Source: CAZLYX01 sp964563885 (GTDB taxonomy: Bacteria; Pseudomonadota; Gammaproteobacteria; Burkholderiales; Neisseriaceae). Taken from it: a stretch of DNA of 30,464 bases. The notes beneath the pieces were generated by a model, which was given only the letters and a program-made list of their open reading frames with translations, was not told the DNA's origin and did not search any database. Below are positions 23,986 to 30,464 of the stretch, in pieces (position 1 is the first letter of the stretch; the number at the start of each line of letters is the position of its first letter). The position numbers and the translations under genes were made by a program. The stretch is from NCBI GenBank assembly GCA_964563885.1, contig CAZLYX010000022.1:1-30464 (forward strand), in the 5' to 3' direction.

Positions 23986-24728
23986 GTGAGAATCAACCCG
24001 CACCAGCGGTATCACAGCCATTGGTTGAGCATTTATTAGAGTTGCGTCGTCGTTTAATGTGGATTGTAGGGATTTTGCTGCTCGCTTTGGGTGCTATGGT
24101 GCCGTTTGCGCAGCAGCTGTATACATTTGTTGCTCAGCCGTTAATGGCTACTTTGCCTGTTGGCAGCAGTATGATTGCCACCGATGTTATCGCACCATTT
24201 TTTGTGCCGCTTAAAGTGACGTTGATGGCTGCTTTTTTGCTGACCTTGCCGCATACGCTTTATCAAGTGTGGGCATTTGTTGCACCAGCTTTGTATCAAA
24301 ATGAAAAGCGATTGGTGTTTCCATTGGTTTTATCCAGCTTTTTGTTGTTTGCAGCTGGCATGGCGTTTGCGTATTTTTTAGTGTTTCCAGTGGTGTTTAA
24401 GTTTTTAACCAGTATGACGCCCGACGGGGTGAACATGGCTACGGATATTGATAAATACCTTTCATTTATTTTAGGTATGTTCGTAGCTTTTGGAATGACG
24501 TTTGAAGTGCCTGTGGTGGTGGTTTTGCTGCAGCGTATGGGCGTGGTGAGCGTGGAACAGCTGCAAAAAGCTCGACCTTATGTGATTGTGGTGGCTTTTG
24601 TTATTGCAGCCATTGTTACGCCACCAGATGTAATCTCGCAAACTTTGTTGGCAGTGCCATTGATTGTTTTGTATGAGGTAGGCATTTTGGTGTGTCGAGT
24701 AACGGGATCATCAAAAGTTCAAAACTAA
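23982..24728 (+). CDS. tatC: Sec-independent protein translocase subunit TatC
   Basis: The polytopic core of the Tat receptor. The 248-residue protein has six membrane segments and the family hallmarks: an N-terminal LVEHLLELRRRLMWI, the first periplasmic loop, the ALYQNEKRLVFPLV stretch with the conserved Glu that contacts twin-arginine signals, and the C-terminal RPYVIVVAFVIAAIVTPPDVISQ. Complete. It ends the tatABC unit; the following gene is 59 bases on, without a strong terminator between. Confidence 0.96.
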   Translation: MSENQPAPAVSQPLVEHLLELRRRLMWIVGILLLALGAMVPFAQQLYTFVAQPLMATLPVGSSMIATDVIAPFFVPLKVTLMAAFLLTLPHTLYQVWAFVAPALYQNEKRLVFPLVLSSFLLFAAGMAFAYFLVFPVVFKFLTSMTPDGVNMATDIDKYLSFILGMFVAFGMTFEVPVVVVLLQRMGVVSVEQLQKARPYVIVVAFVIAAIVTPPDVISQTLLAVPLIVLYEVGILVCRVTGSSKVQN

Positions 24729-24787
24729 GTGTCAAACCTCTTTTAAAGAGTTTTCTTGTTATTTAATGTGATGATTATGAGTTGATA

Positions 24788-25210
24788 ATGCTGAAGCCAG
24801 TCATTCAGGAAGAGCCCACAGGGTGTGGAATTGCATCTGTTGCAAATATTTTGGGCAAAACTTATAGAGAGATGAAGTGCATAGCAAATACATTGGGTAT
24901 TTATGCAGAAGATGAATGGCTTTGGTCTGATACTCAATATGTCAGAAAAATGTTGGCTAATGCTGGAGTAGAAACTTCACCCAGCGAAACTCTTTTTGAA
25001 TCATGGAATAGCCTACCTGACTTGGCATTATTAGCCATAAAACATCATCGAATAGGTGGTAAAGATTTTTGGCACTGGGTTGTGTTTAAACGCATTGCCG
25101 GGCAGGCTTTGGTTTTGGACTCCGCAAGCTATTTGTCATTCAATATTCGGACGGATTTTACTGAAATGCACCCAAAGTGGTTTATCGAAGTTGCCAATAC
25201 GCATCAGTAG
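24788..25210 (+). CDS. Putative C39-like papain-fold cysteine peptidase
   Basis: A 140-residue single-domain protein that resembles the peptidase C39-like group. It has the nucleophile motif QEEPTGCGIASVANILG (Cys13, with the preceding Gln as oxyanion residue), a histidine in FWHWVVFKR (His96) and an aspartate in LVLDSAS (Asp111), in the order Cys-His-Asp expected for this fold. No signal peptide, membrane segment or ABC transporter domain is present and no bacteriocin gene is seen nearby, so its substrate is unknown. Start is uncertain: TTG 24782 and ATG 24788 are in frame, neither with a good ribosome site. A DUS terminator follows about 90 bases later. Confidence 0.65.
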   Translation: MLKPVIQEEPTGCGIASVANILGKTYREMKCIANTLGIYAEDEWLWSDTQYVRKMLANAGVETSPSETLFESWNSLPDLALLAIKHHRIGGKDFWHWVVFKRIAGQALVLDSASYLSFNIRTDFTEMHPKWFIEVANTHQ

Positions 25211-25302
25211 AGTTGGGTTGGCATCATTAAGTTGCTTGGATTAAGTGTATCCTGAGTTATAAATCGACAAGTAAAGCAGATAATGCTACTTAATCTGTTA
25301 AT

Positions 25303-25344
25303 AAAAGGCTACCTGAAAGCATATTTTCTTTCAGGTAGCCTTTT
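25303..25344. terminator. DUS inverted-repeat terminator
   Basis: AAAAGGCTACCTGAAAG (25303-25319) and CTTTCAGGTAGCCTTTT (25328-25344) form a perfect 17-bp stem with an 8-base loop, the longest of the DUS hairpins here. It works in both directions in principle. Confidence 0.85.
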
Positions 25345-25678
25345 ATATTATTCTAAATTTTTTTAATATAAGCAAGCTGCGCGCAAGTGGGTTGGTCGGG
25401 TTACAATACGCGATTATATTAAATAAAATTATTGCGGCAAGCATGCTCATAAANNNNNNNNNNNNNNNNNNNNNNNNNNNNNNNNNNNNNNNNNNNNNNN
25501 NNNNNNNNNNNNNNNNNNNNNNNNNNNNNNNNNNNNNNNNNNNNNNNNNNNNNGCGGTGGTGCGTGTGTTTGATGCCACTGCAGCCAGTAGAGCGTGCTC
25601 TTGGGTGGCGTTGTTGTGTAGTTTGGTATTTTTCATTTCGTGTTTGTTTTTTGTTAAACAAGCAGGTAAAGGTCGTTC
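25345..25678. other. Region with a 100-N assembly gap (25454-25553)
   Basis: Exactly 100 N bases mark a scaffold join whose true length is unknown. Both strands are open across it. On the plus strand the right flank reads AVVRVFDATAASRACSWVAL and on through a hydrophobic stretch to a TGA that overlaps the pglL start by four bases. On the minus strand the right flank gives MKNTKLHNNATQEHALLAAV... and the left flank gives FMSMLAAIILFNIIAYCNP... ending at 25343-25345, next to the terminator. Either or neither could be a gene; no family is recognised and the join may hide one. Confidence 0.6.
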
Positions 25679-27511
25679 ATGAAACATTGGTTTTCTGAAA
25701 ATAAACGCTCGGTGTGGACAGCTCAAATGGGTCCACTGTGGCTGAGCTTATTGATGGTGTGTGTGGTGCCATTTTTGTCGATCTGGCGCACTGGACCGTT
25801 GCCGAGCTTTTATTTAGAAGCAGGTTCGCTGCTGTTTGCTTTGGTGTTGGTATTGTTTAGCGCGCCATTGGGCTGCCTGCGCGTGCGCATTCCACCTGTC
25901 AGTATTTATTTTTTGGTGTTGGCACTATTCTGGTGGCTGCAAGCGCGGGTAATGGATTTGACGTTTTATGGCCAAAATGACATGGTGGTGTGGACATTTG
26001 CAGTGCTGGCTTTAATGGCGTGGGCGTTGCGTGGTTGGGTGGTGCGTGAGGGGCAGGAGCAGGTGGTTACTGTGTTGGCGTGGGTATTGGTGTTTGGCGC
26101 TTTATGTCAGTCGGTGGTGGCACTGATGCAAATGACCGGTTGGGCTGAAACGTTTCGCGGCATCATCGCTTTTCGCGGCTTGGATAAAATTGAAGGCCAG
26201 CTAGGGCAGCGTAATCATCTGGCACATTATTTAATGTGGGGTATTTTGTCTGCTGCGTATTTATTAGGACAAAAACGCATTCAAACTATTTTGGGTATTG
26301 GGTTGGTGTTGTTGCTCACTGCTGGTTTGGGCTTGGTCAATTCACGCACTATTTTTGGTTATGTTGTGCTGGTGGCTTTATTGTTGATTTTTTGGCGTGT
26401 GCGCAGTGGCAAGCAGGTTAATCGAATGGTTGCTGCGTTTGCATTAGCTTTAGTTGGCGTTGTGGTGTTTCAGCTGAGCATGAGTATTCTTATCGAAACA
26501 TTTGGTAGCCAGCAGTATTTGTCAACAATTGAGCGCTTAGGGCATCAATCACAAGAAATATCGCCGCGTAAAATAGAGTGGTCAAGGGCGTGGGCAGTCT
26601 TCTTATCGGCACCATTGTTTGGTTATGGCTGGGGCGGTTATTCTTTGCAGGGTTTCTTACAAGGTGGCAATGCGGATACGTTTAGCATTATTCCAGGCAA
26701 CGTACTGTTTACACATAGCCACAATATAGTATTGCAGCTATTGACGGAGATGGGGTTGGTTGGCACTTTATTGATCTTCAGCGGATTTGCCGCTGCGGTT
26801 TGGGGTTGCCTGAAAAAGCCGTTAACGCCCGCGTCACTTTTAATATTGGCCATGTTGGGTGTATCACTCACACACAGTTTATTGGAATATCCGCTGTGGT
26901 ATATCTACTTTTTGACGCCGTTTGCCCTCATGATGAGTTTGTCTCCCGCTCAAAATCAAGATTATTCAGGTAGCCTCAATACACAAAAATGGATGACATT
27001 TGTGGGTAGCATATTGGCGGTATTTTTAGTTGTGGGCATTGTGCGTTTAGGATTTGTTTATCAAGATCTAACCCGATTTTCAGCACACCTCAAAAATGAC
27101 ACACCCACACGAACTGAGGATAAAATTAAAGGCTTACAACACATTGCCAATACCGAACCCATGTTTCGTTATTACGCATTACTCTCATTGACTAAGTTTG
27201 CTTCGGCAACAGATGCCGTGATTAAGCCATGGGCTTTACAAGCCGCCCAAGAAGCATTGGTGTACCGGCCATTTGCCAATACCTATCAATGGGGTTTATA
27301 CCAATACCGAACGGGTGATAAAGTTCAGGCAGCACATTGGATGCGGATGGCTTATTATTATTACCCTAAAATGATGCCTTTTTATGGGCAGCGCATCAAA
27401 GAATCAGAGCATCTTGCCGATCTTTATCCTGTTTTGGATGAATCGTGCCAAGCCTTTTATCGAATGAGAGTTGATGGTAAGTCATGCCGTGCTCGCAGCC
27501 GGTTAAAATAA
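25679..27511 (+). CDS. pglL: PglL-type O-oligosaccharyltransferase / O-antigen ligase family
   Basis: Transfers lipid-linked oligosaccharide to proteins (pilin and other exported proteins in Neisseria) on the periplasmic side of the inner membrane. The 610-residue protein has about 11-12 membrane segments, then a soluble C-terminal domain. The Wzy_C/PglL features are EGQLGQRNHLAHYLMWG (Gln177, Asn179, His180), GYGWGGYSLQGF, the large loop with FTHSHNIVLQLLTEMGL (His346, His348, the region of the essential His in PglL) and THSLLEYPLWYIYFL. ATG 25679 follows AAAGG. A perfect reverse DUS (26965-26976) lies in the coding region. WaaL-type ligases share this fold, but the C-terminal Wzy_C_2-like domain favours PglL. 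Confidence 0.87.
   Translation: MKHWFSENKRSVWTAQMGPLWLSLLMVCVVPFLSIWRTGPLPSFYLEAGSLLFALVLVLFSAPLGCLRVRIPPVSIYFLVLALFWWLQARVMDLTFYGQNDMVVWTFAVLALMAWALRGWVVREGQEQVVTVLAWVLVFGALCQSVVALMQMTGWAETFRGIIAFRGLDKIEGQLGQRNHLAHYLMWGILSAAYLLGQKRIQTILGIGLVLLLTAGLGLVNSRTIFGYVVLVALLLIFWRVRSGKQVNRMVAAFALALVGVVVFQLSMSILIETFGSQQYLSTIERLGHQSQEISPRKIEWSRAWAVFLSAPLFGYGWGGYSLQGFLQGGNADTFSIIPGNVLFTHSHNIVLQLLTEMGLVGTLLIFSGFAAAVWGCLKKPLTPASLLILAMLGVSLTHSLLEYPLWYIYFLTPFALMMSLSPAQNQDYSGSLNTQKWMTFVGSILAVFLVVGIVRLGFVYQDLTRFSAHLKNDTPTRTEDKIKGLQHIANTEPMFRYYALLSLTKFASATDAVIKPWALQAAQEALVYRPFANTYQWGLYQYRTGDKVQAAHWMRMAYYYYPKMMPFYGQRIKESEHLADLYPVLDESCQAFYRMRVDGKSCRARSRLK
26965..26976 (-). repeat. DUS inside the pglL coding region
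   Basis: Perfect TTCAGGTAGCCT, read as part of YSGSLN in the loop between the last two membrane segments of PglL. Confidence 0.75.
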
Positions 27512-27522
27512 ACTAGTGCCTA

Positions 27523-27542
27523 CTTTACCGTCAAATGTAAAG
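27523..27542 (+). promoter_or_regulatory. Possible CpxR/MisR-type operator upstream of misR
   Basis: An inverted repeat CTTTAC-N8-GTAAAG. The half site GTAAA is the core of the CpxR box (two GTAAA five bases apart in enteric bacteria). A further TTTAC lies at 27584-27588. Autoregulation is common for this pair, but arrangement and spacing differ from the classical box, so this is a suggestion. Confidence 0.35.
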
Positions 27543-27684
27543 ACAGCCGCCATGCAATGCAAAAAAGCGCAAATAGCATCGTGTTTACGCTATCTACGCT
27601 CAAGGTTGCATGTTAAGATTGCTGCAGTTACAACTGTGTCTTATGTTTAAAGAGACAACAACAAACAAAACAAGGATAACCATA

Positions 27685-28362
27685 ATGAGCCGTGTATTGT
27701 TAGTAGACGATGATGCTTTATTGACCGAATTGCTGACTGAGTATTTAGTCACTGAGGGTTTAGATGTCCACAGCGTGTCAGACGGAGAAGCAGGCGTAAA
27801 AGAAATTTTAACAGGTCAATACGATGTGGTGGTTTTAGACTCAATGATGCCAAAAATGAACGGCTTAGAGGTACTGAAACAAGTTCGTGCACAAAGCACA
27901 GTGCCCGTGATTATGCTAACCGCTAAAGGTGATGATATTGATCGCATTATCGGCTTGGAAATGGGTGCTGATGATTATGTACCCAAGCCGTGTACGCCGC
28001 GTGAACTATTGGCGCGGATTAATGCCATTTTACGTCGTGCCCAAAATGCTACCGAACAAAGTGGCAGCCCACACAGCCTGTCAGTAAGCGATGTGACTCT
28101 ATTTCCTACCAAACGCCAAGCCACCATTGGTGATGCGCCGTTAGAATTGACCAGTACTGAATTCAATTTATTGGAAGTATTGATGCGTCACGCCGGCCAA
28201 GTAGTGAGCAAAGAAACGTTATCAATTGAAGCACTTGATCGCAAATTAGCTAAATTTGATCGCAGTATTGATGTGCATATATCAAGCATTCGTCACAAGT
28301 TGGGTGATCCATCGCTGATTCAAACTGTACGAGGTTTGGGCTATTTGTTTGTTAAAAACTAA
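27685..28362 (+). CDS. misR: Response regulator, OmpR/CpxR family (MisR-like)
   Basis: A cytoplasmic transcription regulator phosphorylated by the kinase encoded next. The frame is open from 27610, but ATG 27685 has AAGGATAA upstream and starts MSRVLLVDDDALL, the normal receiver start, giving 225 residues. The receiver has the acidic pocket (Asp8-10), phospho-acceptor Asp52 (VVVLDSMMPKMNG), Thr80 (MLTAKGDD) and Lys102 (YVPKPCTPREL). The C-terminal winged helix ends with the DNA-recognition pattern RSIDVHISSIRHKLG and VRGLGYLF. Closest in wording to CpxR; the Neisseria ortholog is called MisR. Confidence 0.92.
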   Translation: MSRVLLVDDDALLTELLTEYLVTEGLDVHSVSDGEAGVKEILTGQYDVVVLDSMMPKMNGLEVLKQVRAQSTVPVIMLTAKGDDIDRIIGLEMGADDYVPKPCTPRELLARINAILRRAQNATEQSGSPHSLSVSDVTLFPTKRQATIGDAPLELTSTEFNLLEVLMRHAGQVVSKETLSIEALDRKLAKFDRSIDVHISSIRHKLGDPSLIQTVRGLGYLFVKN

Positions 28363-28380
28363 GCAGGAAATAAACTTTCA

Positions 28381-29793
28381 ATGACATTGTTTCAACGAAT
28401 ATTCGCCACGTTTTGCGTCGTTATTATCTGCGCAATTTTCGTGGCGAGTTTTTCTTTCTGGTTGGTGCAAAATACGTTAGCTGAAAACCATTTTCGTCAG
28501 CAGCGCACGATTGAAACCACTTTGCTCAGCAGTGTGATTTCAGCGTTTAAAGTGCGTGGTGATCAAGGTGTGCGCGAAATTATGCTGGAGTGGCGCGATA
28601 ATCCAGTGTCGGAAAATGTATTTGTGATCACCGGCGATGATACTAAAGACATTATTGGTCGCAAAGTAGATTCGCAGACCATTGATGCAGCATATCGCTA
28701 TGCTGTCGATCATCCAAACTCACCATTAGCACACATCGTTTTTGATCGATGGGGTGAGGAGTATTTGTTTTTTATCCGCGGTTGGAATGAACAGCAAATT
28801 CAGCGGCCACCGAGCCCTTTGTTTATTTCTGGCTTAGATTTAGCGCCTATTTGGCATGAGTTTATTATTTTAAGCTTCATCATTCTTGTTGGTTTACTGC
28901 TTGCTTATATTTTAGCCAATAATATTACGACGCCTATTCGTATTTTAGATCGTGGTATGAACCGTTTAGCATCGGGAGATTTGCAAACACGTATTTCTCA
29001 ACAAATGGATGACCGTGGTGATGAGTTGTCGAGTTTAGCAGTACAGTTTGACAAAATGGCTGCACAATTACAAAAGCTGGTGGAAAAGGAGCGTCATCTT
29101 TTACATCATGTATCGCATGAAATGCGGTCACCGTTAGCACGTATGCAGGCAATTGTTGGCTTGATTCAAGCACAGCCACAAAAGCAAGAGCAATATGTAC
29201 AGCGTTTAGAAACAGAATTAGTGCGCATGGATAATTTAGTGGGCGAGTTGTTGACGCTGGCCCGTTTGGAAACTGCCAATGTTCCGATGGAAAAAGAGCC
29301 GTTGGCATTGTTACCATTTTTAAATCATCTGGTAGAAGACAGCCAAACCATTGCTCAAGCCAATCGGCAGTCGGTACTTTTAAAAATAGATGATAAAATA
29401 CCCGCTGATGCGCAAGTGGATGCTAATGAGGACTATCTTTATCGTGCATTTGACAATGTAATTCGCAACGCTATGTCGTATAGCCCCGAGGGCAGCAGTA
29501 TTCAGCTTCATTTACGTCAAGACAATAAGCAGTGGTTGATTGATGTATTTGATAATGGGCCAGGTGTAGATGAACGACAATTGCCGCATATTTTTACCGC
29601 ATTTTATCGCGCCGACAGCAGCGCCAATAAGCAGGGTACAGGTTTGGGTTTGGCGATAGCGAAGCATATTATTGGTCAGCATAATGGAAAAATTATGGCA
29701 GAAAACACGCAACCTAATGGTTTACGGATATACTTTTCACTGCCAAAATCGTCTGCTAAACGGATAAAAGAAGTAAAGAACCCATCTTCATAA
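28381..29793 (+). CDS. misS: Sensor histidine kinase, CpxA family (MisS-like)
   Basis: Inner-membrane sensor partner of MisR. The 470-residue protein has a first membrane segment (about 8-30), a periplasmic sensor region (about 31-158), a second membrane segment (about 160-180), a HAMP linker from 181 (NITTPIRILDRGMNRLASGD), the H-box HHVSHEMRSPLARM with His246, then the ATPase: N-box NVIRNAMSYSPEG (Asn363), G1 FDNGPGVDERQ, F-box IFTAFYRAD and G2 GTGLGLAIAKHI. All catalytic motifs are intact. It begins 18 bases after misR with AGGAAA upstream, so the two form an operon. The CpxA family senses envelope stress; MisS in Neisseria is its counterpart. Confidence 0.92.
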   Translation: MTLFQRIFATFCVVIICAIFVASFSFWLVQNTLAENHFRQQRTIETTLLSSVISAFKVRGDQGVREIMLEWRDNPVSENVFVITGDDTKDIIGRKVDSQTIDAAYRYAVDHPNSPLAHIVFDRWGEEYLFFIRGWNEQQIQRPPSPLFISGLDLAPIWHEFIILSFIILVGLLLAYILANNITTPIRILDRGMNRLASGDLQTRISQQMDDRGDELSSLAVQFDKMAAQLQKLVEKERHLLHHVSHEMRSPLARMQAIVGLIQAQPQKQEQYVQRLETELVRMDNLVGELLTLARLETANVPMEKEPLALLPFLNHLVEDSQTIAQANRQSVLLKIDDKIPADAQVDANEDYLYRAFDNVIRNAMSYSPEGSSIQLHLRQDNKQWLIDVFDNGPGVDERQLPHIFTAFYRADSSANKQGTGLGLAIAKHIIGQHNGKIMAENTQPNGLRIYFSLPKSSAKRIKEVKNPSS

Positions 29794-29831
29794 AAGACAG
29801 AATTGAATAACAGTTTGTAGAGTGATGAAAC

Positions 29832-29868
29832 CAAAAGGCTACCTGAATGATGTTCAGGTAGCCTTTTG
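29832..29868. terminator. DUS inverted-repeat terminator (bidirectional)
   Basis: CAAAAGGCTACCTGAA (29832-29847) and its complement (29853-29868) make a perfect 16-bp stem with a 5-base loop and T-runs on both strands, between converging misS and dsbC. Confidence 0.85.
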
Positions 29869-29891
29869 TTATTTTATACTAAACAAGTTCG

Positions 29892-30464
29892 TTATTTTTG
29901 ATTATCACGAATGAGTTCGAGCAATTGTGGCATTGGTGCGTAGCCAGACTGAGTTTTGCCATTAGGAAAAATAATGGTGGGCGTGCCAGTAAAGCCAAGT
30001 TGTTCACCTAGAGATACAGTTTCCGCGATGGGGTTATCACATACAGCTACTTTAGGAACTGGTTTGCCAGTTCGCATTAAGGCCGTCCAGGCCATGGTAC
30101 GGTTTGGCTGACACCATATCTGTACGGCTTGTTGTTGTGCGCTTGGATGGAGAGTGGCAATAGGCATCATAAAGTTGTAAATAGTAATATCATTAATTTT
30201 TGCAAACTCAGTTTCTAGGCGTTTGCAAAATGGGCATTCTGGGTCGGTAAACACCACTACTTGAAGTGTACCGTTACCGCGCACTTCTTTAATTGCCTTA
30301 TCTAGCGGTAAGCTTGCATAATCAACTTTATTTAATTCGCTTGCTCTGTCTTCGGTCAGACTTTTTCGTGTATTAATATCAATCAAATCGCCCACTAACA
30401 TATAATCAGCTTTGGCATCGACATACACGATTTGATTGCCCGTTACCACAAATTCGTAGAGGCC
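29892..30464 (-). CDS. dsbC: Thiol:disulfide interchange protein DsbC, N-terminus missing
   Basis: Periplasmic disulfide isomerase. The reading frame continues to the right edge (GLYEFVVTGNQIVYVD...), so the start and signal peptide are outside; the GTG at 30449 is internal. What is seen (190 residues) has the end of the dimerisation domain (YMLVGDLIDINTRKSLTEDR), the linker, and a thioredoxin-fold domain with active site TDPECPFCKRLE (CPFC in place of the enteric CGYC) and the cis-Pro loop GTPTIIFPNGKTQSGY. A second Cys pair is IWCQP and AVCDNP, also found in DsbC. Cpx-type regulators often control periplasmic folding genes, so its place beside misRS is apt. Confidence 0.93.
   Translation of the reverse strand, partial: GLYEFVVTGNQIVYVDAKADYMLVGDLIDINTRKSLTEDRASELNKVDYASLPLDKAIKEVRGNGTLQVVVFTDPECPFCKRLETEFAKINDITIYNFMMPIATLHPSAQQQAVQIWCQPNRTMAWTALMRTGKPVPKVAVCDNPIAETVSLGEQLGFTGTPTIIFPNGKTQSGYAPMPQLLELIRDNQK

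Noticed and set aside
25343..25726. Minus-strand 127-codon protein spanning the N gap
   Set aside because: A quarter of it is unknown sequence and the gap length is arbitrary, so frame continuity across it is not evidence of a gene.

Overview
This window is chromosomal DNA from a member of the Neisseriaceae (Betaproteobacteria). Two things point there. First, the 12-mer AGGCTACCTGAA and its reverse complement occur at least 22 times as perfect copies found by eye, about once per 1.4 kb; this is the DNA-uptake-sequence (DUS) dialect I know from Eikenella ('eikDUS'), with a few copies of the Simonsiella-like variant AGGCTGCCTGAA. Second, the gene content (hisHAFIE-hinT-tatABC, a PglL-type ligase, a MisR/MisS-like two-component pair, a DsbC with a CPFC active site) matches Neisseria relatives. 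The base composition looks AT-rich (about low 40s % G+C by eye), unlike Eikenella, so an AT-rich relative such as Snodgrassella is possible, but I cannot settle the genus.

Layout. 1-2.6 kb: the 5' end of an RhlE-type DEAD-box helicase (minus strand, cut by the window edge), a LigI-like amidohydrolase, a SIMPL-domain protein and a broken small lipoprotein gene. 2.6-8.5 kb: MscS-family channel (minus), argS, a YjdF-like membrane protein, a tubby/LURP-one-fold protein (minus) and the PhoH ATPase (minus). 8.7-10.7 kb: hisC and hisB. 10.7-12.6 kb: three unrecognised genes (a secreted six-cysteine protein, an acidic protein with an internal repeat, a small membrane protein). 12.8-18.1 kb: a glutamate/aspartate ABC importer (gltI, then gltJKL) with a SOUL-family gene wedged after gltI, followed by a DUF2254 membrane protein. 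18.1-18.8 kb: a gene-free stretch with what look like coding relics. 18.8-22.7 kb: hisH, hisA, a small membrane-protein gene, hisF, hisI, hisE. 22.8-25.2 kb: hinT, tatABC and a C39-like putative cysteine peptidase. 25.45-25.55 kb: a 100-N assembly gap. 25.7-30.5 kb: pglL, misR, misS and (minus) dsbC, which runs off the window.

How it works together. Seven of the histidine-pathway genes lie here in two blocks (C,B and H,A,F,I,E); hisG and hisD are not in the window. The second half is rich in envelope biology: Tat export of folded proteins, O-oligosaccharyl transfer by PglL, Cpx-like envelope stress sensing by MisRS, and periplasmic disulfide isomerisation by DsbC. Most gene ends carry an inverted pair of DUS that doubles as a hairpin terminator. 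No tRNA, rRNA, CRISPR array, transposase or prophage gene was seen. I did not find a convincing new multi-gene system; the best leads are single oddities listed under findings.
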